In this document: positions 12,370 through 24,253 of the stretch, piece after piece | Numbering within the stretch: position 1 is the first letter of the stretch | Layout of the letters: the number at the start of each line of letters is the position of its first letter | Assembly: GCA_001179505.1 (NCBI GenBank) | Contig: CDMY01000520.1 | Coordinates: 289,828-353,827 of the forward strand | Source: Vitrella brassicaformis | Taxonomy: Eukaryota > Sar > Vitrellaceae | Reading direction: 5' to 3' | DNA: 64,000 nucleotides | The notes under the pieces: model-generated | The model's input: only the letters and a program-made list of their open reading frames with translations | What the model was told of the DNA's origin: nothing | Databases searched by the model: none | Made by a program: the position numbers and the translations under genes

Positions 12370-15142
12370 TCACTTCACATATTCCCGCCACTTCTTCTCC
12401 AGCATCTGTTTGGCATCCCCATCAGCACTCGTCGGCCGATGGAAATGCGCCGGCACGATCATCTCCACATCCCATGACAACACTTTCGTGGCAAAGTCGG
12501 GCGTATTGGAGGCGGCGTCTCTGAGTGCCTTCCTCCTGTAGAAGGGCCCGCCGTCAGAGTACCCCAGAGTGTTGGAGGCGATCCGCGAGAGCGGCTTGGG
12601 AGGCGACAGCAGGTCGTCGGTCACATACAAGAATCCATCAAAGGTAAACACCGCCCTGGCAAACGCACGCAGACACACAGAGGGGGGAGGGAGGGTTGTG
12701 TGTGGTGGGGTGGGGTGGCTCGTGTGCCGGCCGTGGTTACAAACTTGTTTCGTTTGTCGTATATCCACATTTCCGTGTTCTGTCCTTTGATCTTGAGCAT
12801 GGAGAAGTCCAGGTCAGCGGCGAGGTCGTCGGGGAGGTTGCCGTCGGCTGACATGACCCACCCAGCGCTGAAGCCGCCGGCCTGGGGATAGCCGCTCATC
12901 ATCCACCTCGGGGCAACAGATATCAACTGCATTGCATGCCAGTGAGGCGAGGCGATCCACGCCATGCACACCAACATCTGTCTTGGTGCATGTGTGTGTG
13001 TGTGCGTGTGTGTGTATGTGCCTTAGCGTCAGGGAAGAGTCGCTTCCACTCTGGCGCATAGATATGGTGCTCGGGGGCCGTGGCGCCACATATGATGTAG
13101 TCAGGCGCGCTGCCCACCTGGGAAAACACGAACACACCCACCCCCATGCCCACCACCCACCCCACACCCCACACCCCAGGCCCACACAGACGCACCGGAC
13201 CTACCAGCTTCTCATACATCTTGAGCAGCTCCACTGTCGGCGCCACAGGGTTGACAATCGCCACCTTCCCACTCGACAGCTTGATGACGCTCATCCGCAG
13301 GTTTATGTTGCGCTTGGCGAACAAAAAGGGCTGCGTGAAGGTGCTGAGAGTGGGCGAGAGTTCCTCGACGGTGGTGGGGCGGTGCATGGGCTTCAGCAGG
13401 GGCGTGTACGTCTGCGAGGCATCCACCGGCCTGCAGCAGGCCGCAGACGGCAAGGGAGGGAGGGAGCACACCATGCTGCTGCGATGCGTGTCTGTCTGCC
13501 CACTTTTTGCCTCGCAGTTTGCTGAGGTAGCCGGCGAGAGGGGCGACCGTCTGGCAGAAGGGAGGGCACATCCATACACATGTTGTGCTGCCATGGGTGA
13601 GGTGAGGCGTGTGTGCATGTGCATTTCTCACCTGGAAGAACCTGTATGCAGCCACACACATGCACAGAACCAACACACTTTGGACCGTTTATCTTTTTCC
13701 CTCCACAGAATGCCAAGTTACATGGGCACCTCAATTATCTGTCTACCTGTATGAGTTGGACATGGTCCACGGCTGAGCCTCGCGGAATGGCAGAGGGTGA
13801 CCGACCTGTTTGTTCAGTCAGACACAGACCGAAACTCTCTCATGGATGCATGGATGGATGGACGTGGGTTTGCTCACCTCACCCCACCCTCTCTAATCTG
13901 ACTCACTCACCGCATAGAAGACGCCGAAAATCCCTCCGAGGCCGCCAGTGTTGCCGGCTGTCCTGTCAGCCGGGTAACCCCCGGTCCATTTGGTCACCCT
14001 AAGCAGATCGAAGAGACCGGACAGGTCAGAAGCCACGCACAACACACACGTGTGGTGTGGTGTGCCCATAGATGTGCTGTATGTGATGTGCATGTTTGCA
14101 AAGCCGCACTCACTTTCCGTCCTCATTGAATGTCGCAGAGATGGCCTGTGGAACACTGTCAATGACCTTTCCTTCCGGCTCATACACTGCACACGCACCC
14201 ACAGGCACCCAGACAGACACAGACAAAAGCAGACAACGCAGCCAGCTGGTGCGCTCATTGATTCGTTCATTGTGTGGCGAGCAGGACTGACCTCCAGCGA
14301 GGAGCCCCGTGTGTGTGCCCCTGGCGCGTGCCATCCACCACACCCGATTGGGCTCCAGCGGGTCGACCACAAAGCCAAAGGTGTTCTGATCGTTTTTGTT
14401 GCAACCATCTTGCAAGAAGCCATGGTAGGGACCTGGTAGTGATTGATCTATACCTACCTGCTGAAAGTCAGGGATGGCATCCAGGAGGTTGAAGTTGCCG
14501 ACCTACACACAGCCATCCAGCAGACAGAGAGGGATGTGTGCACGTCCAGCCAGATGCACGCCAGAGGCCCCCGTATACTCACTGCCGAGAGGTACTGTTC
14601 CTTGGTCAGCGGGCCAACGACAGGGAAGACAAACTGACACAGACACACACACAGCTGCTGCCTGACTGCCTGCCTGCTTGTGTGTCATTGTGTCATCTTT
14701 GTGTGTACTTGGAAATCGTCCGCCAGAAGATCTGGGTTGCTAAGCCCGTTGTTCGCCCGCACAAAGTCCTTAGCTTTCTCTATCCTGCGCACACCAGCAA
14801 CAGGCAGACAAACAATGCAATCACACGATTGCATCCTTCTCCATCTGCTTACATCTTGTCTGGCGGAATAGCGAACGGCTTGCTCTGCGACGGATCTGGT
14901 CCCTCTGCGAAGAACTTGGAGTCGGGGTTGGCCGCTTTCTTGCCGACAAAGGGATACACGCTGGCCATTCTCGGCACGGCACGGCCGAAACATGCACGGT
15001 GGTGAGGCCGTGAACTCATCGCCTGTCCACCCATGGATGTTAACAGAAGGGCAACAAACAGAGAGATCCAGATAGCCATGCCCTGCTGAGCACTCCGGCA
15101 GACTTGGAGGGACGTCATTTTCGGCCAAAGAGCGACAGGCAA
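12370..15142 (-). CDS. SnoaL-like + DUF4336 two-domain protein with signal peptide
   Basis: The N-terminus has a strong hydrophobic signal (MAIWISLFVALLLTSMGGQA). It is preceded by upstream in-frame ATGs at 15142 and 15118; ATG 15079 gives the cleanest signal peptide. A basic stretch with CFGRAVPR follows, like a bipartite plastid leader. Residues from about 14700 down to 13900 resemble a SnoaL-like fold (VVGPLTKEQYLSA, NTFGFVVDPLEPNRVWWMARARGTH, VIDSVPQAISATFNEDGKV, TGGLGGIFGVFYAV). Exons at 13400-12370 match DUF4336, a metallo-hydrolase-like family (NLRMSVIKLSSGKVAIVNPVAPT, APDYIICGATAPEHHIYAPEWKRLFPDA, TFDGFLYVTDDLL, VEMIVPAHFHRP). It is probably an organellar or secreted enzyme; the substrate is unknown. 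There are about ten exons, and exon joins at DKM/IEKAK and LLAG/VYEPE keep frame. Domain names are from memory of family wording. Confidence 0.75.
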
Positions 15143-15199
15143 GAAGATCTGAGGCTCGCGTCCGCCTGGGGGCTGTGGGGGGTGAGACGCGAGTCTCAG
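15143..15199. promoter_or_regulatory. Very short bidirectional upstream region
   Basis: Only 57 bases separate the outermost ATG of the DUF4336 gene (-) from the ATG of the large gene on the + strand. If the inner ATG at 15079 is used, the gap is 120 bases. Either way the two genes must share control sequence or overlap in their 5' untranslated regions. Confidence 0.4.
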
Positions 15200-18100
15200 A
15201 TGATGGCGGCCCTATCTGATCCCTTTGCCTACATCTGCGGCCTTCTGTGCCGAGTGAGCAAACGCCATGTACCTGCCTCTACGTTATGTAGACGCACATT
15301 CCTTCCTGCCTCTCTGTTTTGTTTGTCTTCAGCATGAGTTTGTGCAGACCGGTGAGCCGACTCGCACGGCGTGGGGCGGCGGCATGCGTGTACTCGACTC
15401 TTTCTTCCTCACACCCGATGGCGAGGTCGCTGACGTCTACCTCTTCACCGGCTGCCGAGGCAAGAAACACGAGGACGAAGGGGCGCCGGTTCGCAGCTGG
15501 TACGAAGTCACATTGAGGGGGATGGCACAAACACATCATTCCTCCTTGATTCAGGCTCGGCGCCGCTTCTTACCTCCAGACGAAATCTGCCGACCGGCCA
15601 GCACGGTTCGTTCCCTTCCCCACATCTCCCGCTGCGGCGCAGCAGGATGAGGACTTGGATGTGGGCATGGAGAAGCCAGCCTCCTTCTTCATTGCGTGGG
15701 GAAGGAAGGCTCCTGTAAGGCGGCCGTCTACCGCTCAAAGACCTTCCACTGCCGGTGAGCGAGCGACCGAGGCAGCTGTCGGCGATAGTGTCGTCTACGT
15801 AGCCTGCTCAAGTGTTCTGCACGGGCCTGGGTGATTTCAGGGTTGACATCTGGTGCGATGGTTCGTCCAGTGGTGCCCTCGCCGTGTCCTGCGAGCGTCT
15901 ATCAGACGAGTGTACACCCGCTGACCAAATCTGAGCTACACAAGATGGTCTGGAGTAAAGCCAATGGCTGAAACGATGGAGTGTCATACTCGGGCTGTTG
16001 TCGATGCATGCAGGTGGAGCTGAAGATGTTTGAGGGCCTGAAGATGTTGCAACCATATGTAGATGTCAAGGTGACTAACTATAGATAGACCAGAAGATGC
16101 ACACTGTGTTCATGGCAGGGAGGCGGCGTCTTTCGCGCCCTGTATCGCCGAAAACAGCCGACGTCTCGTGCCCCGTCGCCCACCACCAAGAGAAAGGGGC
16201 GACCCCCTCCAACTCCGCTTCCCGACGCCCTGGGCTCCACTTGCAACATATGGCGGACTTTTTGGGACGTACCACCGGCTCCCCCGAGACAGCAGCCTGA
16301 CTTTGGTCTCAGCAGGGCGCAAGTGGGGGGTCACGATGGGGATGCGGGCGGTGCTGGTGGGCATGATGCGGAAGCGGGCGCGGGCGTCGTTAGGACATTT
16401 GAGACTGTCTCGTCCCGTGCGCAGCATGTGAGGGAAGGGAGGGAGACACGAGGCAACCGATGAGCACCTCCTGTGCCGTTGTCTATGTGTCTGTGTTGCA
16501 GAGGTCCTTGGAGATAAGGTCCCCTGAACTTAATGGTCAGCAACAGAGCCGGCCAGTGCATTGGACAGTGAGGCATAGGCATACGTGTCGTGTTTGTCCT
16601 CCCCAGGTCTGTTGCGTAGTTTGATGCATCAGCTTGTGCTCTTCGTGCAACACGCTGGCCTAATGGTGAGCATTGCACAGCACACGACACACACAGGAAG
16701 AGATTGGCATCCGTCGTCTGTCGCTGACAGGAGGTCTTCGAGCTTGATGTTGAGTTTGCTATCGACAAAAACAGGCGGGTAGGCACGCACCCACCGAGCA
16801 CATAGTTAATAGGATGGATGTCTCTCCCCTGTTCCGCTCCTACAAAGGTCTGGCTATCCTACGCCCACACCTGCATCGCAAAAAGGAAGAAAAAACGGCC
16901 AAGGCGACCTCGCAGCGCATCTGACATAGAGAGCCAGTGGCGGACCCAAGACAGACCCACCAAGATGGCCCTGATGCAAAAGGTGAACATTTCTTGCACA
17001 AACATGCGCTCACTTTCGCATCCGTTTCCTCTTCTCATCGCCAGATCGTAGTGGCCCCCTGGCGGACGACACGAGGCGCATGTGCGTTGTGCGACCGCCC
17101 TGCCTCCACCATCACAGCCCCAAAAGGCCTGGCGCAAGCAGCAGCTGCCCCGCCGCCGCCAGTGGACGACGGTACCTTATCACTCCCGCAGAGAAAAGGT
17201 GTAAAGGTGGCCGACAGCGCTCGACAGTCGCACGTCGAGGAGGCGCCTGAGGAGGTGCTGCAGGACATCCTGGTCGGTCGGCGAGGGGACGGCGGGACAG
17301 CGATGTGGGTGAAGACTTGTCACGTCTCATGTGTTGTTTTCGCAGCCTTCCAGCAACACGCCTGAGCATTGGATGCTGGTTCACCGCACGCTCAAGAGAA
17401 TCAAAAACGCTGAAAAGTTAGTGAGACACGCTCACCGGATCGGATCAGAGTCAACACGCGAACCACTCACCGTCTCGCTTCTTGCCATGCAGGTGCTGGT
17501 TCGATCCTCGCCCCTTCCGCGAGGCGTTGGTGCGGGTCCCGTACAAAGACGTACTGGAAAACGGTATACTGATGAAAAAGAAATATCTCCGAGGAAACCA
17601 GTGTACACGCCACGTGTGTCTCGCTCAGTGTTGCTTCCCAGCGTCAAGCCGTCTCGTATTCGCTCATCCATTCGCTCGTCAATTCGCTCATTGACCGACA
17701 AAGGCACTCAGTCCAAGCGCGTGTCGACATTGAGTCGCGAGAGTTCCTTCGCTGAGGTGATCAGCGAAGGTCTGGGTGACAGAGAGTGGCGACGCTTCAG
17801 ATACCTTGAGTCAGCAATGAAGCCTGTCCTGGTGACACAATGCACTCGTCTGCGTGCATTTGGCAGTTCTGAATCTTTTTGTGTGTGTCGTGTCGTCTGC
17901 AGATGTGTCCAAACTGCTGGAGCATGATGGAACGCTTCCGGTCGATCAAGCAGCGCGCCCAGGCGCAGATCGAACGCACCAGTCGCCCCTCCCCGCCCCG
18001 CGAGCGACCGCCATCCCCATTCAACCGACTCAAGAAAGTGCTTCAGAGCACTGCTCCCTCAGCAAGCACACTGATCCAGGAGAGCATTCGCGATCGGCGA

Positions 18101-20663
18101 AAGTCATCCATCAGGAAAAAGGGTATTCTCGCGTCGTTTGCGTTCAAATCACTGCCGTCGGATGAGGATCTGCCGGTGCCGGGGACGCCCGAGGGGCCCG
18201 GCCAGGCCGGCGTGAGCGTGCGGCTACCGACGCCTTCGTCCGATGATGCCGCGACTGACACGATAGGCGAAGAGGCGATGCGGGAGTGTCTGTCGCCCAG
18301 AGAGGAGGAGGTCGTGATGAAGAAAAAGAAACCTGTCTTGAGGAAACCCATGTATGACCTCGAAGACCCGTGGGATGAGATGGAGAACAGGCCACTCAGG
18401 AGGCCGCAGGTAAAGGCAATGGTTATCGTCTCCCCACACACGCAGTTCCCCTTTCCTTCTCTTCTGTGTGTGTCCAGAGTTCGCCCAGCCGCTTCCTGCA
18501 TACGCGTCAAGCCATCGCAGGAGACTACATTCGACGCGGCATCAAGTTAGTGGCTAACTGGCACACTGCACATACCACATTACATTACCTCTCTCATGTC
18601 TCGACCTCCACAGGCGTGTTTTGCCAGACCAGCCGGACCGATTGGAAGCGGATCAACGATACACCGTCCAGTCGCCTTCGTCGCAGTCATCCGCTCATTC
18701 TTCGGAAGGGGAAGGATCACCTGTCTTTGGATATCGCGAGGGGAGCGAGCCAGAAGAGTCAGTCACGCAGAGCGAAGGATCCGCTGCTCATGTGGTAGAG
18801 GAGACACAGGAAGTGCCAGCGGAAGAGCGACCAACACAGGAGCAGCCGCTTGCAATCAGTGAGGAACCAGTGCAGAATGACGAAGAGCCGCCAGAGGATG
18901 AATTGGAGGCGTGCGCCATGCTCGAGATGCTGGATTCACCCCAAATGCGCACTCTGTCATATCGCAGTCAGAGGCGGAGTGTCAGAAGCAAGACCCTGCC
19001 CAACCGCAGCCCTGAAAATCAACAGCAGCAGCAGCCATCCAGGCTCTCCCGGCTCGGTGCCGCTCTGTCGAGGACAGTGCGAGGTGGCAAGAGCCAGCCA
19101 CAGCCATTGGTGAAGGACGAAGACGGGGCGCTTCAAGCCACATCAGCAGAGAGAAAGCAAGAAACCGCCGCAGCAGGGGAGAATGCCAATGTTCACGAAG
19201 CTGTCAGTGGAGAGTCACCAGCAGAAGCAGACGGAGGTTTCCAGCTTGAGACATCGCCAGATGAAGCGAGAGCAAGCGCAGAGGACATACAAGCGCCCCA
19301 GGGGCTTGCTGACGACCACGAAGCCCCGACGGAAGAACGGCGGGAAGACTTCCTCCCCACAGAGACGCCCGAAGCTGCAGAATCGGTGGCGCCAGCTGTG
19401 ACACGTCCATCCGAGTCCCTCACCCTCCCCATTCCTTCCATCGCCCAGACCTCCATCACACCCATATCCGACACCCCCCTGCCCACACTCGTCCGCTCAC
19501 ACCTGGACCAGATCTACAGGACGGCACTTCACCGCGTCCTCATCGAGCCAGCCTCACTGGAGAGCGTCCCTCGCGACCTCTACACAATCAAGGAAGAGGA
19601 GATACAAAGGAGAGCAGACGAGCAGGACATGCTCACGGCAGATCCCCCTGCGAGCCTGTGTCGGTACTTCTCTCTGGATGTGATCGAGGAGGAGAAGACG
19701 GAGAGCGAAGTGGAGAAAGAGCCGCAGGAAGGGGCCAGGCAGAGATGGAATCGTCTCCTCCAGAACGTGGCGTTTGCGCGGTCGGCGACGTTTGATGCAT
19801 CGAAACACTCAACCATTGAGTCCGTCCATCAGACGAATCTCCTCCAAGTATGACACACCGACGGCCTGGTCCGCCTCTTCGTTCCCGTTTGGCACCGTCC
19901 TGTCTCCTTTGACTCCAGGCTACTGAAGGGCTTTTGGATTTGATCAAGGCCTTTAAGGCAAAGGATATGGAGGGCCGCGGTGAGCTGTCCAAAGTGATTG
20001 TCCGCGCCATTATTCGCAAACAGCTGCCAAAACAGGTAGGGGAGTTGGCACGCGAGCGTCCACGCAAATTTGTCTCTCTACTTATCTGCATCTCTGTGTC
20101 TCCTACAGCTTCGGCAGTATCTGATCCATGAGCATGAGGACATCTTTGGCGGCGATCCCAATGACTTAATTTCCCTCGCCCAGTTCACCGCCATCATATC
20201 TCAGGCAATCCACGGGGGCGGGAGCAGGGTCCAATCACCCATCGCACTCGACCTCCAAGAGGCCAAGCAAGAGCGATTGCGGTCCATGAGGCCCTTCCGC
20301 GCGGTGCAGTACGGCAAGCGCCCTCCCAGAAAGATAGACACAGCGGAGTTTGGTCTCCCAGAGTCGGCCTTCTTCCCTCCTGGCTGGGGAGGAGCACAGC
20401 CGGTGTCGACACGGATGTCTACGGCCCAGTTTGGCGGCAGCGGTGTGACGAGCCGGCGCAGCAGCTTTCGCAGTGGGGCCAGTGGGCAGAGTGTGGGTGG
20501 GGGTGCGGGCAGCAACAGCGCGTCCAGAGACAGCCTCAAGGACATCTACAAGAGCAGACTGGTTGAGTTCGTGAAGGCCAAGTCTGATGGCCTTGCCTCC
20601 GTCTCAGCCGTAGGAGAGAGGAGGGAGGCAAGGGCGGAGCTAAGAAAAAGGCTAAGCCATTGA
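15200..20663 (+). CDS. Large unrecognised protein, multi-exon
   Basis: No known family was recognised. The ATG pair at 15200 opens MMAALSDPFAYICGLLCR, which splices in frame to HEFVQTGEPTRTAWGGGMRVLDSFFLTPDGEVADVYLFTGCRG. The middle has a conserved-looking patch, LLRSLMHQLVLFVQHAGLM then EVFELDVEFAIDKNRRVWLSYAHTC, and Cys pairs in CALCDRPAS and MCPNCWSMMERF that could bind zinc. From 18000 to 19860 the protein is low-complexity, Glu/Ser/Pro-rich and highly charged. The C-terminal part has LIKAFKAKDMEGRGELS and EDIFGGDPNDLISLAQFTAII, resembling a degenerate EF-hand pair without full calcium ligands. It ends RAELRKRLSH at 20663. The protein is roughly 1,400 residues long. It is convergent with the phosphatase gene. 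I am confident it is a gene, not of its function. Confidence 0.65.
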
Positions 20664-20923
20664 TTGATAAGTGTGGAAGGGAAGACAGACGATGTGGTTG
20701 AGCTGAGGATTGGTAAGTCTTCATTTCGGATCTGTCAGATATTGAAGGGCTCTCGAACGCCTTGTGACACATTCGATATGCAACAGGCCATTGACTTTTC
20801 AGATGTACGTCCGTGCGGATTGGTCCATGCAAGAGATACATTTGTTGACTGATAAATGGAAGACACATTTCTCCCTGTCGACGTCCATCCCACCCTTATT
20901 CAGACTAACTTCTCCGTCATGCT

Positions 20924-22103
20924 CTAGAGTGCCCGATTGAGGCACACAAGCGGATACCCCTGATGGGCGCACTCGGCAGGCCGCTGGACATGTGCTGGCG
21001 AGTACCCATGAGCCGCCTGCCACCGCCTCACCGCAGGAAGGCGCCGCACATCGCCGCCAGTGGAGGCCGCCTGGCATACTTCGATAAGGGTAGAGCGCAG
21101 CGCAGAGCCCTGGAGACAGGCAGAAGCCGCCTACAAAGGCGAAGGTCTGCCTGTCTGCCTCACCTCATCAAGTTCATGATCCGTTTCTCTATGAAGGAAG
21201 GGCCGGATGGGAAGCACATTAGAAGGAGAGCACCGACCATTGCTGGGCCTGATGGAAAGAGAGAGGACACATTCAGACCCACGATGACTCTGGTCAGTCA
21301 CGGCTCACTTGTCGTCCAAGAGCAGCACTCGCCTGAGGTCAGGGAACAGATTAGCCAGGTCCTTGCTGTGGGTGGTCGTCAAATCCACCGTGCGATGGTC
21401 GTACCTGTCCATAAGAATGTGACGAGAAAGCGTTTTGCACCGATCCCCCTGTGTACCTTGCTTTGAAGACCCTCCCGCCGCAGTGCTCCTCAAGTCTATC
21501 CAGGATAGGGCGGCTCCATGAGTAAGGCGAATTCGTCCATAGCACGACGTGCAGCGGGACGCTATTGTTCAGCCACCTCAGGAAGCTAACCACAGACGGG
21601 CGAAGATATACCTGCATGGCAGCAGCCGCCGGTGCATGTGCGAATGCGTGTTCTTTATCTTCCTGCTTATGTACCGTGTTGCGCTTGTCAGGAGAGAACA
21701 TCTCTCCTTCGTACTGAGTGTAGAAACCCGTTTCTTTTGGCCCGATAGGCAGCGTTTCGTTAGCAAAGCCACAAATCAGGGTGTGGTCCTGCACACACAA
21801 ACAGACGGGTGCTTTGGCCAGCCGGGTGCGAGTCCTCTTTCACGCATAGCGTCCCCACTCTGGTAGCGTCCATACCAGGTCCAGCACAAGTGTGAGCGCC
21901 TTCGAGGGCGTTTTCTCGTGGCTGAAGTGGAGTGCATCTAGCTTCCGATGCGGAAGCAGTGCTGCAGCACCAAGAGCAGCGAGAAGGGCAGTCGCCGTCA
22001 TTTTGATCATGGTTTCCGCGTGTCTTGCAAATTCATGAAAAATTTGCATCGCGGGGCCGATCTGCGGCCATGGATCTGTGGAGGTGGGAGAGACCTTACA
22101 CAC
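20924..22103 (-). CDS. FCP1/SCP-type (NIF domain) HAD phosphatase
   Basis: This is an aspartate-nucleophile protein phosphatase of the FCP1/SCP/Dullard group, which acts on phospho-Ser substrates such as the RNA polymerase II tail. After an Ala/Leu-rich N-terminal hydrophobic stretch, the exon ending ALTLVLDL (21876) joins at 21788 to DHTLICGF, giving the catalytic DLDHT motif (DxDxT). The remaining signatures are present: YLRPSVVSFLRWLN, VLWTNSPYSWSRPILDRL (motif II), THSKDLANLFPDLRRVLLLDDK (motif III plus the DD pair), and NVLPIRPFLHRETDHELDE. The last part reads STLIEVCQAASTGGDVRRLP and ends NRAL before a TAG at 20924. Start choice is uncertain: 22103, or inner ATGs nearer the hydrophobic segment. 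The hydrophobic N-terminus suggests a membrane-linked member like Dullard. Confidence 0.82.
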
Positions 22104-22358
22104 TCACCCCACCAATTCCATCATTTTTGACTCACGTACTGCTGTCCTTCATGTGCGCAGGCCAGTGGCTTCTCGGCCGCATTGACGAGATCTCGGACCT
22201 GCGGACCGCTTGGGGTGCGCTTGGCGGGCTAGGTGACACACGGTCGGATCAATGTGATGCGTGATGAATGAATGGACGCAATGCGGAATGGATGGATGGA
22301 TGAATGGATGAATGGATGCGTGTGTGTGGTGTGGTCAGGTGTGCTGTAGCGGCTGTCT

Positions 22359-23945
22359 ATGACGTCCCAGTCGGTGCAGGTAGTGGCACGCCACGACACC
22401 CCGGTGACGGCTCCCACTTATGGGCCGGATGACGAGCTCTTCGTCGTGTCGGAGACCGGCAACATCTACAAATACTCGGGCGATGCGGTGAGCAAGGCCG
22501 TCAATGGGAGGGGGGGATCAGCACACAGATAGGCGGGCAGGGCAGAGGGACGGATGGTCGTCGATGTGTGTCTGAATCAGGAGGCGGGGACGGAGATCTC
22601 TGCTGAGGTCAGTGGGACCCTCAGGCTCCGTCCGCCGGCATGTGTTTTCCTTTCTGTGCGTGATGTGTTTTCATTCAGGTGTGGGGCAATTCGTCGGGGC
22701 AGCCGTACGGCATATGTTTCGATAGCAACACGGGCGTAGCATTCGTGTGCGACGCTGCACACCAGGTCGGTCAGCGGGGGAACACACAGGCGATGCACGG
22801 CGAGGGCTGCCTGTACACACACATGACGCAATGCAGGCCGTGTTTCGCATGGCGCGCACTGAGGATGAAGACGGGTTCCCCAGGCAGGTCGGAAGGCAGA
22901 AAGGCCAAGACACACTTGCAGATAGAGGCCGCATTTTCGCCTGTCGGATGGATGGATGGGTGTGTGTGTGCTGCTGCAGGAGATCGCTCCGTATGTGAAG
23001 GAGTACGAGAACGTGGCCCTCCTGGGACCCAACTCCATCGTCATCGCCAAACTCAACGGTGGGCAACAGACAGGAAGAGCCAGACATACATGCGCCGGTT
23101 CATGTTATGTGATGTGGCACGCACAGGGACGTTGTATTTCACCGATAGTGGCCCGTTCGGCGAGTCCAACATCGCCAACCCAACTGTAGGCCGTCTCTTC
23201 TGCGTTGTGTGCAGCGTCCGTCAATCCATCCATCCATCTATCCATCAGGGTAGCGTGTTTGCTGTGGCGCCGGACACCCAGATCCTGCTGCCGCTCCTTC
23301 ACAGAGCCCTCGCACACCCATGCGGCCTAGCCATGGGGCCCGACGACTCCACACTGTGAGAACGACCATGAGACAACACACCGACAGAAATTTGTGTGTG
23401 TGTGTGTGTGTGTGTGTGCGGATAGGTTTGTCTGCGAGACGTATCGCAACCGCATCCTGCGGTTCTCGCAGCATCCCGCCGGTGTGTTCCACTGCAGTGT
23501 GTTCGCACAGCTGCACGGCCGCCTGGGGCCCACAGCCATCGCCGTCGGCTCTACGGGCGACATGTACGTCGCACACTACGACCACCAAGGTGCGCTCGTC
23601 ATGTGTGGGGAATGGAATGGGGGCGGTGGGAAGGGGTGCCAGTATGTGTTGGTGTGTGTGTGCAGATGTGGCGACTTCCGGCCGCATATTGGTATTGGAC
23701 AGTGAGGGTGAGATCCAGGCCATCAAGGAGGTGCCGGGGCCGGAGATCACCGGGCTCTGCCTCTCCAAGTGAGCAAAGTGCATGGGCGCATTGACTTACG
23801 GGCGGCACAAGCACATGTGTCTATGTGCGTGGATGTGTGTGTTGGGTGGTCTGCTCTGTGTGTGTGTGTGGGCAGTGACGAGAAGACGTTGTTTGTGACG
23901 GAGAGCTCGACGCGGTGCCTCTACCGAGTAGCACTCGAGGAGTGA
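22359..23945 (+). CDS. Six-bladed beta-propeller (strictosidine synthase/SMP-30-like)
   Basis: The ATG at 22359 opens MTSQSVQVVARHDTPVTAPTYG, followed by blade-like repeats: ELFVVSETGNIYKYSGDA, GICFDSNTGVAFVCDAAHQ, NSIVIAKLNGTLYFTDSGPFGES, CGLAMGPDDSTLFVCETYRNRILRF, PTAIAVGSTGDMYVAHYD, and DEKTLFVTESSTRCLYRVALEE. The LFVCETYRNRILRF wording is the signature found in strictosidine synthase-like and gluconolactonase (SMP-30) propellers, which bind a metal and hydrolyse or rearrange small molecules. True strictosidine synthase activity is not implied. About ten exons have GT-rich introns. Upstream exon-like sequence (about 22160-22230) could be a spliced 5' untranslated exon, because its frames do not join the propeller. 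There is no signal peptide on the chosen start. Confidence 0.72.
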
Positions 23946-24253
23946 GTAAATGGACACATACATACGTGTAGGTAGAGGAGATACTCACTCGGCTGCTGCA
24001 TACTCGGCTGCATACCACACACGACGACTGGCTGCATGCGTGTGTGTGTGAGAGGGACCCTTCATGCCATGGGTGTGCTGTGCTGTGCTGCATATCTGCC
24101 ATGAGTGCCATGAACGAACGTCCCATTTCACACGCACGTATTATGCATGTCAGTGTCAGTCAGCACAGCCCCCCCCTGTCTGCCTCAACCGCACCACATG
24201 TACACAGAGATCCGTCCATCCAGCCATCACGCCACGCACCTCTCAGTGTCACG
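23946..24253. other. Intergenic region between convergent genes
   Basis: Short gap between the stops of the propeller gene (+) and BMS1 (-). Nothing beyond CA/GT-rich sequence was seen. Confidence 0.5.

Noticed and set aside
21843-21893. Degenerate catalytic motif DLVWTL in the phosphatase
   Set aside because: It is intron read-through; splicing at 21875/21789 restores DLDHT, so the enzyme is not dead.
22025-22264. + strand frame upstream of the propeller gene as its N-terminal exon
   Set aside because: None of the splice choices joins it to the propeller frame without a stop; more likely 5' untranslated sequence.
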